Part shown: positions 1-8,011 of the stretch, one piece after another
Numbering within the stretch: the first letter of the stretch is position 1
Layout of the letters: each line of letters opens with the position of its first letter
Source of the DNA: Pseudomonas sp. NFR16
Lineage (GTDB): Bacteria > Pseudomonadota > Gammaproteobacteria > Pseudomonadales > Pseudomonadaceae
NCBI RefSeq assembly: GCF_900108875.1
Contig: NZ_FNYJ01000001.1
Coordinates: forward strand, 868,001-932,000
Length of the DNA: 64,000 nucleotides
Reading direction: 5' to 3'
The notes under the pieces: generated by a model
Databases searched by the model: none
What the model was told of the DNA's origin: nothing
Seen by the model: the letters and a program-made list of their open reading frames with translations, nothing else
Program-made: the position numbers and the translations under genes

Positions 1-780
1 GGCGATGCGCAGCGGCTCGCGGCTGGTGGCCACCGCCCTGAGCGCTGGCACGCAGTGGAGCAGCGTTTCAAGCAGGCTGGCGATGCCTTCGACCAGGTGC
101 TCGCAGTTGTCCAGAATAAGCAGGCCGGGGTGAGTCTGCAGGTGCAGGATCAGGCTCGACAGCTCACAGCAACCGGTGTCTGCGTCGACTTCGAGCGCAC
201 AGGCGAAGGCGTCCAGCAGCGACTCGGCCGATTGCAACTGCGCCATTGGCACGAAGTACACGGGGCTGGTGCCTGACTCGATCAGACGCTGGCCGAACTC
301 AGCGGCAAGGGCGGTCTTGCCCACGCCGCCAGGACCAATCAGCGTGACCAGCGCACAGCCTGCACGCAGCGTCGTATCAATGTCTTCGAGCAGTGTGTCG
401 CGCCCGAGCAAGGTGACCCTGGTGGGCAGCCGATTACCGCCACCCGCGCTGGGCAACTCCGCGGGCTGGCGTACATCGAGCTCTCCACCGCCCTCGCCGC
501 CCAGCAAGACGTAACCTCGGCCCGGGACGGTGCGGATCAGCTCGCGGTCGGTGCCCAGTGCCTTTCTGAGCCCGGAAATGTGGACCTGCAGGTTGTTTTC
601 TTCCACCACGGTGTCCGGCCAGACGCATTGAAGAATCTGCTCCTTGCTCACCAACTGCCCTTGGTGGCGGATGAGCAATTCGAGGATGTCGAATGCGCGC
701 GTGCCGATGCGCATGGCAACGCCGTCCTTGAATACGTCCCTGAGTTCCAGGGAGATCATCGTCTGACCGAGACTTATCAT
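1..780 (-). CDS. Winged-helix / AAA-type ATPase transcriptional regulator (5' part, cut by left edge)
   Basis: Reading the complement from 780 gives 260 uninterrupted codons to the window edge. The N-terminal part (about residues 10-100) is an OmpR/CadC-type winged helix, with the typical strings VEENNLQVHISGLRKALG and TVPGRGYVLL. It is followed by a P-loop ATPase domain with Walker A IGPGGVGKTALA, Walker B LLILDNCEHLVE and the TSREPLRI sensor-like motif at the edge. Known relatives are large cytoplasmic one-component regulators (about 900 residues) with a C-terminal repeat domain, here outside the window. The start at 780 has AAGGA about 9 bases upstream; an in-frame ATG at 759 is an alternative. 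It is divergent from the MFS transporter, which is a possible target. Confidence 0.88.
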   Translation of the reverse strand, partial: MISLGQTMISLELRDVFKDGVAMRIGTRAFDILELLIRHQGQLVSKEQILQCVWPDTVVEENNLQVHISGLRKALGTDRELIRTVPGRGYVLLGGEGGGELDVRQPAELPSAGGGNRLPTRVTLLGRDTLLEDIDTTLRAGCALVTLIGPGGVGKTALAAEFGQRLIESGTSPVYFVPMAQLQSAESLLDAFACALEVDADTGCCELSSLILHLQTHPGLLILDNCEHLVEGIASLLETLLHCVPALRAVATSREPLRIA

Positions 781-1161
781 TTCATGCAGTCCTTAGAGTG
801 GATTCGCAGGCCCTTTGGTCGCCGACTACCACCCGAGGGGCTCACACTCGGGCGCAGGTCAACGCAGCTATCCATTTTTAATAGGCGTTCATCTAATCAG
901 TTAAAAACAAATGTCGATATTACCTGTAGGGGTAGTCGTTGCCAGTCCATGCACCGGTGAGGGCAAAAGTGCCAGTCTTCATCGCGCTACTTCTGATTAT
1001 AAGACGCCTTGTTTTTATTTAGTCGCCCACTTCATTGCACTGAAAGCAACGGGCTTTTGCGTGCAGGACGTATTCAGCACCGGCATGCGCTGCTCTAACG
1101 TCGGCGGCAATGGATGACCCGAACGGGCTCCGATCCTTGCCACTTATTTGAGCCACTGCAC
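781..1161. other. Divergent intergenic region between regulator and MFS gene
   Basis: About 380 bases lie between the two divergent starts. The stretch near 870-1020 is richer in A/T than its surroundings, as expected for promoters. I see no confident gene, terminator or clear palindrome. An in-frame upstream ATG at 1114 could extend the MFS protein by 16 residues, but the extension is not membrane-like. Confidence 0.5.
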
Positions 1162-2370
1162 ATGAACAACTCGATGACTTCCACACTGCAAGCGCCGCCG
1201 CAGGGCCTGACACGGGCCATGGTGTTGCTGTTCGCCTTCTGTTGCGGCGCTATCGTCGCGAACATTTATTACGCTCAGCCGATCGTCGAACTGATTGCCC
1301 CTGATCTCGGTCTGTCCGCACAAAGCGCCAGCCTGATTGTGTCGCTTACCCAGATCGGTTATGCACTGGGACTGCTGTTTCTCGTGCCGCTCTCGGACCT
1401 GATCGAAAACCGCAAGCTGATGATCGCAACTGCGGTGGTTGCGGGTCTCAGCCTGCTGGCGGCAGCGACGATGCAGCACGCCAACGGTTTCCTTCTGCTG
1501 TCGCTGATCATCGGCTTCAGCTCGGTTTCGGTGCAGATGCTGGTACCGCTGGCCGCGCATCTGGCGCCCGAGCAGTCTCGCGGCAAAGTGGTGGGCAATA
1601 TCATGGGCGGCCTGTTGCTGGGCATTCTGCTCGCACGTCCGCTGTCTAGCCTGATCGCCGACCACTTTGGCTGGCGTGCGGTGTTCATGTACGCGGCACT
1701 GGTAATGCTGACCATCGTGGTGCTGCTTTCCCTGACCATTCCACGGCGCGTGCCCGATGCACGTGCGACTTACGGGCAACTGCTCAAATCTCTGGCGACC
1801 TTGCTCAATCGTCACGCGGTGCTGCGTCAGCGCGCGCTGTATCAGGGCCTGCTGTTCGCCGCCTTCAGCCTGTTCTGGACGACAGCGCCGGTGGAGTTGG
1901 CACGCCATCATGGCCTGTCACAAACCCAGATTGCGTTGTTCGCCCTGGTCGGTGCGATCGGCGCCATCGCTGCCCCCATCGCCGGTCGCCTCGCGGACGC
2001 CGGCTTTACTCGCCGCGCGTCGCTGATGGCCATGATGCTCGCGCCCGCCTCGTTCCTGATTGGCCTCAGCACGCCTGGCTATAGCGTCATTGGCCTGGCG
2101 GTGACCGGTGTGTTGCTGGATTTTGCCGTGCAGATGAACATGGTGCTGGGCCAACGGGCGGTGTACGCCCTGGACCCTGCCAGCCGTGGTCGGTTGAATG
2201 CGCTGTACATGACCAGCATTTTCGTCGGCGGCGCGATCGGCTCGGCAATGGCCAGCGCGCTGTACGAACATGACGGCTGGCAGGGCGTGATCGCGATCGG
2301 CGCGGGTCTGCCGCTGGTGGCGCTGGGGGTGTTCGTGCTCGCCGAGTCAAAGGGCGCAAAAGCTCGGTAA
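1162..2370 (+). CDS. MFS transporter, 12-TM drug/sugar-type (DHA1-like)
   Basis: Encodes about 402 residues of almost continuous hydrophobic segments, consistent with a 12-helix inner-membrane major facilitator. The loop between helices 2 and 3 (residues 77-86, PLSDLIENRK) is a divergent form of MFS motif A, and the first helix contains NIYYAQP, common in a group of bacterial exporters annotated as arabinose/multidrug-type MFS proteins. The ATG at 1162 is preferred over the upstream ATG at 1114 because the first membrane segment then starts near residue 18, the usual place; neither has a strong Shine-Dalgarno. Substrate is unknown. It converges with the AraC-type gene, 34 bases away. The adjacent divergent ATPase regulator is a candidate controller. 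Confidence 0.85.
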   Translation: MNNSMTSTLQAPPQGLTRAMVLLFAFCCGAIVANIYYAQPIVELIAPDLGLSAQSASLIVSLTQIGYALGLLFLVPLSDLIENRKLMIATAVVAGLSLLAAATMQHANGFLLLSLIIGFSSVSVQMLVPLAAHLAPEQSRGKVVGNIMGGLLLGILLARPLSSLIADHFGWRAVFMYAALVMLTIVVLLSLTIPRRVPDARATYGQLLKSLATLLNRHAVLRQRALYQGLLFAAFSLFWTTAPVELARHHGLSQTQIALFALVGAIGAIAAPIAGRLADAGFTRRASLMAMMLAPASFLIGLSTPGYSVIGLAVTGVLLDFAVQMNMVLGQRAVYALDPASRGRLNALYMTSIFVGGAIGSAMASALYEHDGWQGVIAIGAGLPLVALGVFVLAESKGAKAR

Positions 2371-2404
2371 GACGCGATCGAGTCGACCGTGGTGAAACCG
2401 GCGC

Positions 2405-3277
2405 TCAAGGTCTCGGAAAAAGGGGCTGTCGGTGCCGGTTTCGCCATGCGCTCGGGGTTTCTCCGGTCATGCGCGTGAACACCCGGGTCAGATGGGGCTG
2501 ATCGGCAAAGCCGCATTGCTCGGCAATGCTCGACAGGGACAGCGCCGGGGTCTGCCGTAACAACTCCCGCGCCCGCTCGACGCGCATCTTCAACAACCAG
2601 GTGTGCGGTGCAACACCCGTCGCCTGTTTGAAGGCCCTGGAAAAATGGCTGCGGGTCAGTGAACACTCCTGGGCGATGCGCTCGACCGACAAGCCAGCGC
2701 CCAAGTGACTGGCGATCAATTCCTTGGCAATGGACAGCTGAGCAGGTGTCAGTGCCGCATGGGTCTTGCCGGAAGGCGGCGCGATCCGCCCGTAACGCTC
2801 GAGCGCGTGAGTACACACCGCCAGCAGCACGTAATCGATGAACAACTGATTGCGGGTGTCGGGCCGCGCCAGCGCGGGCAGCAGCGCCTGAGCGAGCTGG
2901 TGAATGACCGGATCCTCACTGCCACCCTGCTCATAACGGAACGTCCCGACCTTTCGGGCTCCCCGCTCGGTCTGCAGTTCATCCAGCGTGGCACGCGGCA
3001 GTATCAGCCGCAGATTGTCGTAAGCCGAACGGTGCTGGCAGCGCAGCTCATTACCCATGAACGGCAGCGACACGCTGCCCTGTCGATAGCCGCCGGCGTA
3101 ATTCAGGCGCCGGCCGTGCCAGAGCCGATGCGCGGCGAAATCTTCAAGCTGGACGATGATTGAAAACGCGTCCAGGCATGGAATGTCGATGATTTTTTCC
3201 GGGTCGGGCGCAGGCTGGCGAACCCGCACCGCGGTGAATTTTTCGCTGCGCAATTGCAGCATCAGGGGATCGCTCAA
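2405..3277 (-). CDS. AraC/XylS family transcriptional regulator
   Basis: A 290-residue protein. The C-terminal hundred residues (about 185-285) form the double helix-turn-helix of the AraC family: first HTH SVERIAQECSLTRSHFSRAF, second HTH SLSSIAEQCGFADQPHLTRVF, then the family signature GETPSAWR. The N-terminal part is a poorly conserved effector or dimerisation domain containing HRLWHGRRLNYAGGYRQGSV. The start is most likely the TTG at 3277, because an AGGAG sits 6 bases before it; the next in-frame ATG (3262) lacks such spacing. It lies 75 bases downstream of the exported hydrolase gene on the same strand and could be co-transcribed with it. Target and inducer cannot be read from the sequence. 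Confidence 0.9.
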   Translation of the reverse strand: MSDPLMLQLRSEKFTAVRVRQPAPDPEKIIDIPCLDAFSIIVQLEDFAAHRLWHGRRLNYAGGYRQGSVSLPFMGNELRCQHRSAYDNLRLILPRATLDELQTERGARKVGTFRYEQGGSEDPVIHQLAQALLPALARPDTRNQLFIDYVLLAVCTHALERYGRIAPPSGKTHAALTPAQLSIAKELIASHLGAGLSVERIAQECSLTRSHFSRAFKQATGVAPHTWLLKMRVERARELLRQTPALSLSSIAEQCGFADQPHLTRVFTRMTGETPSAWRNRHRQPLFPRP

Positions 3278-3352
3278 GGCCGGCTCCTTTCAGTCCAGGT
3301 GATCGGCCGGGCCGCTCACTCCCTGTGCATGCGCGGCCCGGTCGTGACCATC

Positions 3353-4345
3353 CTAGTCGATCAGCGGCACACGAGCAGCACGTTGATAAGGCCCGTATTC
3401 CACCGGCACCCACTGGAAGTGCTTGTCCACTGAAAGAATGTGCCCCGTGCCCGGGAACGGCAGATGCGCGGCCGCCACCCAGATTTTCTTGCTGGCGGCT
3501 TCGCTGAACACTTGATCGCGGCTGGCGATGGCATTTTTACTGTTTTCGTCAAAGGCAATGCTGACCTTAGGATGATCGAACTGCACGGCCAGGTTGTGCA
3601 CCAGATCGCCAATGAACAGGATCGTCTGCCCTTTGGAGGTGAATTGATAGGTCGTGCTGCCTGGCGTGTGCCCGGCCTCCAGCGCGGTCTTCACCTCCGC
3701 GACCGGTGACTCGCCGGGCGTGAAGGTTTTGAATCGGCCCGCCGCGACATAAGGCGCGGTGGAGTCCTGAGCGATCTTGAAGTAAGGCCTGGCCTGTTCG
3801 GGAACACGGGCCAGCGCTGTCGGATCCAGCCAGTAATCGGCCTCCGGCCTGGCCGCGTAAACGGTCGCGTTGGCGAATACCGGCTGCTTCTGTGCATCCA
3901 CCAGCCCGCAGACGTGATCCAGGTGCAGGTGCGTCAGCAAAATGGTGTCGACCTGCTCGGGCTGGTAACCCGCGGCCCTGATGTTCTGCGACAGCATGCC
4001 GGCGGTTTCGCCGATGCACTGACCGGCGCCGGTGTCCACCAGAATCAGGTTCTTGCCGGTGTTGACCAGAAACGCGTTGAACGCGGTCTGCACGCCCGGC
4101 GTTTCGATGGCGCGACGGGCCAGGATCGCGCGGATCTGCTCCAGCTTCATGCCTTGCAACAACTTGGGGGACAGGTCGTTGTAGCCATCGAACAAGGCCG
4201 TGACTTCGTAGTCGCCGACGGCCAGGCGGAAGTAGCCGGGGACCTGGGTTTTCTGTTGTGCCGGAGCCTGCGCCGCGGCGAAGCCAGAGCTTAAGGCAAT
4301 GCCCAGTGCCATACAGCGGGCCAGAGGAAGCAGAGATGAGCGCAT
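3353..4345 (-). CDS. Exported metallo-beta-lactamase-fold hydrolase
   Basis: A 330-residue protein that begins with a typical Sec signal peptide (MRSSLLPLARCMALGIALSS, cleavage probably after AAA near residue 25), so it acts in the periplasm. The zinc-binding motif of the metallo-beta-lactamase fold is intact: HLHLDH at residues 139-144, followed by EAGHTPGS and the FIGDLVH aspartate/histidine. This fold covers lactonases, phosphodiesterases and other hydrolases, and the substrate is not determined here; AHL-lactonase-like members have the same layout. An ORF extends upstream to 4414, but the ATG at 4345 starts exactly at the signal peptide and has a GAGG 5-6 bases before it. It is divergent from the MscS-like gene, with a 232-base gap. 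Confidence 0.86.
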   Translation of the reverse strand: MRSSLLPLARCMALGIALSSGFAAAQAPAQQKTQVPGYFRLAVGDYEVTALFDGYNDLSPKLLQGMKLEQIRAILARRAIETPGVQTAFNAFLVNTGKNLILVDTGAGQCIGETAGMLSQNIRAAGYQPEQVDTILLTHLHLDHVCGLVDAQKQPVFANATVYAARPEADYWLDPTALARVPEQARPYFKIAQDSTAPYVAAGRFKTFTPGESPVAEVKTALEAGHTPGSTTYQFTSKGQTILFIGDLVHNLAVQFDHPKVSIAFDENSKNAIASRDQVFSEAASKKIWVAAAHLPFPGTGHILSVDKHFQWVPVEYGPYQRAARVPLID

Positions 4346-4577
4346 GAGAGGCCTCGGATCAAAGAAGAGAGATCGTCGATGATGCGGGGGCGAAGCGGTC
4401 GGGGATTGAAGCAATGTGCTTGTTTTGGCGGAAATGGCACGCTGCGGTGGCTAGGGGCAGCCCGTGGCGAACGCCGGCCGCCCAAGGCGCGCGCCACCGG
4501 TTATAGACATCCGCCCGGCCCCTGCCTAACATCCGCGCGAGCCCACGCGACCTGTCATTCTCAAGCGGATAACCCCA

Positions 4578-6008
4578 ATGTCTACCGTTGCCCCTCATTA
4601 TTCGCTGGCCTGGAGTCTGCTTCTGTTACTGGCCGACGTGCTCGCCTGGCAGTTGCTCGCCGACCGAAACCGGCTGCTGCGTATCGCGGTGCGCCTCGGC
4701 GCATTTGTCGCCTACAGCCTGGTGATCATCAACGCCGGGGTGAGTCCGCTGGAGGCGCCTGCCTGGCCGCAGGACAGCGCGTTGCAATTCGGCGCCACGG
4801 CGCTCGCGATTGTCTGGTGGATGTACGCCGCACGTACGCTCACTGTCGTCCTCGGCGTGCTGCTGACCAGCCGCGTCGGCCACAGCGGACGGCTGCTGCA
4901 GGAAGTGATCGGCGCGGTGATCTTCCTCATCGCCATTGTCGCGGCCGCCGGTTACGTGCTGCAACTCCCGGTCAAGGGCCTGCTCGCCACGTCCGGTGCC
5001 ATGGCGATCATCGTCGGTCTGGCGTTGCAGAGCACGCTCAGCGACGTGTTCTCCGGCATTATCCTCAACACCACCAAGCCGTATCAGGTCGATGACTCGA
5101 TCTCCATCGACGGCATGGAAGGCAAAGTCATGGACATCGACTGGCGCGCCACGCATTTGCTGACCGGCGTCGGCACCATGGTGGTGATTCCCAACTCGGT
5201 GGCGGCGAAGGCGAAGATCGTCAATTTGAGCCGACCGGTCCATATTCATGGTGTGTCGATCACCATCATGATGTCGCCTCATATCCGCCCCCGCCGGGTG
5301 CTCGATGCGCTGGAGCGTGCGCTGCAGGGCTGCAGCGCTCTGCTGCAGACGCCGAAGCCGCGGGCGGTGGTCAAGGACACCAGCCCGACCACGATCGAAT
5401 ACGCCGTCACCGGTTTCATCAGCGACCTCAACAACAAAAGCGACGTGCGCAACCTGCTGTTCGATCTGGCGTACCGGCATCTGGAAGCGGCAGGGATTTC
5501 CTGGCAGTCGGAGACCGCCGCCGAACCGGTGTCGCGCCAGAGGGCACTGCTCGATGAGGTGAAGATTTTTCGCACCAGCAGCGCAGAAGAAAAAGATCAG
5601 CTCGCCAAAAGCATGGTGTCCCGCGAATACGCCGCCGGGCAGACCATCATCGAACTGGGCGAGGTGACCGACGGCCTGTTCGTGATCGCGACCGGCGTGG
5701 TGTCGGCCGGCGTGAAGGACGGCGCGAATCTGGTCGAAGCCGGCCGCATGGGGCCCGGTGAGGTCATGGGCGAACAGAGCATACTCGGCGACACCCCATC
5801 AGAAGGCCGTTTCGTGGCCCTGACCTCGTGCGTCATCTACCGCATCGACAAGGCCGCCACGCGTCAGGCGATGGAGAAGCGCGTGGAAATCACCACCGCA
5901 CTGAATAAACTTCAAGCCGTCCGCCAGCAGAACACTCAACACGTCCTGCTGCGCAAGCCGGTGGCGGTCAAGAAGAGCAATTTCCTCGGCTGGCTGCAGA
6001 AACGCTGA
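4578..6008 (+). CDS. MscS-family channel with C-terminal cyclic-nucleotide-binding domain
   Basis: A 476-residue membrane protein. Residues 1-130 hold about four hydrophobic helices. Residues about 130-290 match the MscS pore helix and beta domain, including GLALQSTLSDVFSGIILN and VMDIDWRATHLLTGVGTMVVIPNS. From about residue 330 a cNMP-binding fold follows (AAGQTIIELGEVTDGLFVI, then a phosphate-binding-cassette-like GEVMGEQSILGDTPSEGR). The order corresponds to the bCNG group of bacterial MscS homologues, in which the ligand domain is thought to gate the channel rather than tension alone. It stands alone, transcribed toward dps, and its end is about 50 bases before the dps terminator. Whether it binds cAMP, cGMP or cyclic-di-nucleotide is not evident. 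Confidence 0.88.
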   Translation: MSTVAPHYSLAWSLLLLLADVLAWQLLADRNRLLRIAVRLGAFVAYSLVIINAGVSPLEAPAWPQDSALQFGATALAIVWWMYAARTLTVVLGVLLTSRVGHSGRLLQEVIGAVIFLIAIVAAAGYVLQLPVKGLLATSGAMAIIVGLALQSTLSDVFSGIILNTTKPYQVDDSISIDGMEGKVMDIDWRATHLLTGVGTMVVIPNSVAAKAKIVNLSRPVHIHGVSITIMMSPHIRPRRVLDALERALQGCSALLQTPKPRAVVKDTSPTTIEYAVTGFISDLNNKSDVRNLLFDLAYRHLEAAGISWQSETAAEPVSRQRALLDEVKIFRTSSAEEKDQLAKSMVSREYAAGQTIIELGEVTDGLFVIATGVVSAGVKDGANLVEAGRMGPGEVMGEQSILGDTPSEGRFVALTSCVIYRIDKAATRQAMEKRVEITTALNKLQAVRQQNTQHVLLRKPVAVKKSNFLGWLQKR

Positions 6009-6051
6009 TCGCGCCCGCGGGTACGTCGTCGCTGGTACAACGTTACTGCCA

Positions 6052-6090
6052 TAAATAAAAACGCCCCCGATCCGCAGAGGATCGGGGGCG
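6052..6090 (-). terminator. Rho-independent terminator of dps
   Basis: A perfect 12-bp stem (6062-6073 with 6079-6090) with a 5-base loop is followed, on the minus strand, by TTTTT and a further T-rich stretch. It lies about 16 bases after the dps stop codon. It has no T run in the plus direction, so it does not obviously serve the channel gene. Confidence 0.88.
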
Positions 6091-6105
6091 TGTGCGGGCC
6101 GTGTA

Positions 6106-6579
6106 TCAGTTGCCTTCTAGCAGCGAGCGCAGCATCCAGGCGGCTTTTTCGTGGACCTGCATGCGTTGGGTCAGCAGGTCCGCCGTAGGCTCATCACTGA
6201 CTTTTTCCAGCAGCGGGAACATGCCTCGTGCGGTGCGGACCACCGCTTCCTGGCCTTCGACCAGCTGGCGGATCATGTCATCAGCCGCCGGCACGCCCGG
6301 CTCCTCTTTGATCGACGACAGGCGAGCATAGGTCGAGTAGGTGCCGGGCGCCGGGAAACCCAGTGCGCGGATGCGTTCGGCGATGGCGTCAACCGCTGTG
6401 GCCAGCTCCGTGTATTGCTCTTCGAACAACAGGTGCAGCGTGCGGAACATCGGACCGGTGACGTTCCAGTGGAAGTTGTGGGTCTTGAGATACAGCACGT
6501 AGGTGTCAGAGATCAGCCGCGACAATCCCTCTACAATTTGCCCGCGATCCTGTTCGTTGATACCGATTTCGATAGCCAT
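6106..6579 (-). CDS. dps: Dps, DNA-protecting ferritin-like protein
   Basis: A 157-residue cytoplasmic mini-ferritin that sequesters and oxidises Fe(II) with peroxide and can coat DNA under stress. The ferroxidase ligands are present: H37 in THNFHWNVTGP, D64 and E68 in AVDAIAERI. The C-terminal ATADLLTQRMQVHEKAAWMLRS-type helix is typical (here PTADLLTQRMQVHEKAAW). The reading frame is open up to 6672, but the ATG at 6579 matches the known family N-terminus and is preceded by GGGAG at a 7-8 base distance. The gene is monocistronic with its own terminator. Length and motifs make this the canonical Dps; compare the degenerate relative at 18408. Confidence 0.95.
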   Translation of the reverse strand: MAIEIGINEQDRGQIVEGLSRLISDTYVLYLKTHNFHWNVTGPMFRTLHLLFEEQYTELATAVDAIAERIRALGFPAPGTYSTYARLSSIKEEPGVPAADDMIRQLVEGQEAVVRTARGMFPLLEKVSDEPTADLLTQRMQVHEKAAWMLRSLLEGN

Positions 6580-6698
6580 GACTTGCTCCCTTGGTCGCTT
6601 GATTTCTCGTGATGCGTCCATTGTAGGGAGCGCATCGGGGCAGCGGAAATCAGCCATGGCAATCGCAACCATCGACAGCGGCTATGACCGGATTGAAG

Positions 6699-7634
6699 TC
6701 AGGTGCTGCTGACAGAGGGCAGCTGCACGCCCTCCTCGCCGAGAAAAACCTGCAGCCGTGAACGCAACCAGCGTTCGGCCGGATCGTTGTCACGGGCCTG
6801 ACTCCAGACCATGTGCACCGGCAATGGCTCAAGGGCAATCGGCAGCGCCTGAACGCTCAACCCTCCCCGCGCCGCCAGCACGGTGGCGGCGTAATCCGGC
6901 ACGGCAACGATGAGGTCAGTGCCCTCCAACAGCTCGCTGAGGCTGTTGAATTGTGGAACCGCCAACACCACCTTGCGCTCGCGCCCCAGCCGCCGCAAGG
7001 CGTCGTCGACAAAACCGACCGTGCCACCGGCGAACGACACCAGTGCATGGGGACGCGCGCAGAACTCATCCAGATCCAGCGGCTGCGTCCCGCCGTCGCC
7101 GCGCAACAGCACGACGCGACTCGTGCGCAGCGCCTGCCGCCGGACGCTGCCCGGCAGTTCGGTGGTGTAGCCGACGCCCACGGTGATCTCGCCCGCGCCG
7201 AGCAATCCAGGCATCTGCAAATAGTTGGCCCTGCGCACCACCAACACAATGCCGGGCGCCTCCAGACGAAGCTGCCTGAGCAGGCGCGGCAGCAGCGCGA
7301 ACTCGACGTCATCGGCCAGACCGATGTGAAACACCCGGTCGCTGCACGCCGGGTCGAACTCGGCCGGCTGCCTGACCGCCATGGCAATGGACTCCAGCGC
7401 GGGGCCAAGCAGCAAGGCAATCTCCCGTGCCCTGGGGGTGGGTTCCATGAATCGCCCGGACCGCTCGAACAGCGGGTCGTTGAACAACTCCCGCAGACGC
7501 GCCAGTGCCGCGCTCACCGCAGGCTGCCCGAGGAACATGTTTTGCGCCGCGACACTGACGCTGCGGGCCTTCATCAAGGCTTCGAAAATCAGCAGCAGAT
7601 TGAGATTGATGTGCCGCAGGTCAGTGTGATGCAT
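6699..7634 (-). CDS. LysR family transcriptional regulator (NodD-like subgroup)
   Basis: About 311 residues with an N-terminal winged helix-turn-helix (residues about 12-70: INLNLLLIFEALMKARSVSV, AAQNMFLGQPAVSAALARLR, ELFNDPLFERSGRFMEPTPR) and a LysR-type effector-binding domain behind it. The spacing and the DPLF(E/V)R string place it near the NodD/SyrM/LeuO-like branch. The ATG at 7634 gives the usual N-terminus; an in-frame ATG at 7667 adds 11 residues, and both have a GGGA about 8-9 bases upstream, so the start is uncertain. No dedicated neighbour reveals its target: dps lies downstream on the same strand and ybdD ends upstream. Confidence 0.88.
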   Translation of the reverse strand: MHHTDLRHINLNLLLIFEALMKARSVSVAAQNMFLGQPAVSAALARLRELFNDPLFERSGRFMEPTPRAREIALLLGPALESIAMAVRQPAEFDPACSDRVFHIGLADDVEFALLPRLLRQLRLEAPGIVLVVRRANYLQMPGLLGAGEITVGVGYTTELPGSVRRQALRTSRVVLLRGDGGTQPLDLDEFCARPHALVSFAGGTVGFVDDALRRLGRERKVVLAVPQFNSLSELLEGTDLIVAVPDYAATVLAARGGLSVQALPIALEPLPVHMVWSQARDNDPAERWLRSRLQVFLGEEGVQLPSVSST

Positions 7635-7751
7635 GACCGAAATCCCGCTTTTAATTACGGTCGTCATCTTTGCAAATCCCGACGCTGAAAGTCAAAGCTT
7701 CAAAACACTGTTGATGTCACTGCGCGGTGACCGTGCGGACGACGGGGGCAT

Positions 7752-7785
7752 AAAAAAACGCGCCAGGATCGAGATCGTGGCGCGT
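7752..7785 (-). terminator. Rho-independent terminator of the cstA-ybdD operon
   Basis: An 8-bp GC-rich stem (7758-7765 with 7778-7785) is followed on the minus strand by seven T residues. It lies about 30 bases after the ybdD stop, ending the cstA-ybdD transcript. Confidence 0.87.
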
Positions 7786-7813
7786 CTGGTTTACCCGGCC
7801 GGGGCCTGGGCAC

Positions 7814-8011
7814 TCAACAGCATTTGGGCCCGGCCTTGCCGCCGTAACGGGCGTCCTGCCTTTCGCGGAAGAACGCTTCGTAACTCATCACCGGCTGGTC
7901 CGGGTGGGTCTTGTGCATGTGCTCGACATAATTGTCGTAGTCAGGCATGCCCACCATCAGGCGGGCCGCCTGCCCGAGGTATTTGCCGAGACGGCTGAGG
8001 TCGTTGAACAT
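7814..8011 (-). CDS. ybdD: YbdD/YjiX family small protein
   Basis: A 65-residue protein of the YbdD (DUF466) family. Diagnostic strings are [21 protein letters not shown], cut here as [15 protein letters not shown], and the cysteine-ending tail [11 protein letters not shown]. The family is encoded immediately after cstA/btsT-type transporters in many gamma-proteobacteria and is thought to assist the transporter; the precise mechanism is not established. The start codon overlaps the cstA stop in a TGATG arrangement, so translation is coupled. A terminator follows. Confidence 0.93.
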   Translation of the reverse strand: MFNDLSRLGKYLGQAARLMVGMPDYDNYVEHMHKTHPDQPVMSYEAFFRERQDARYGGKAGPKCC

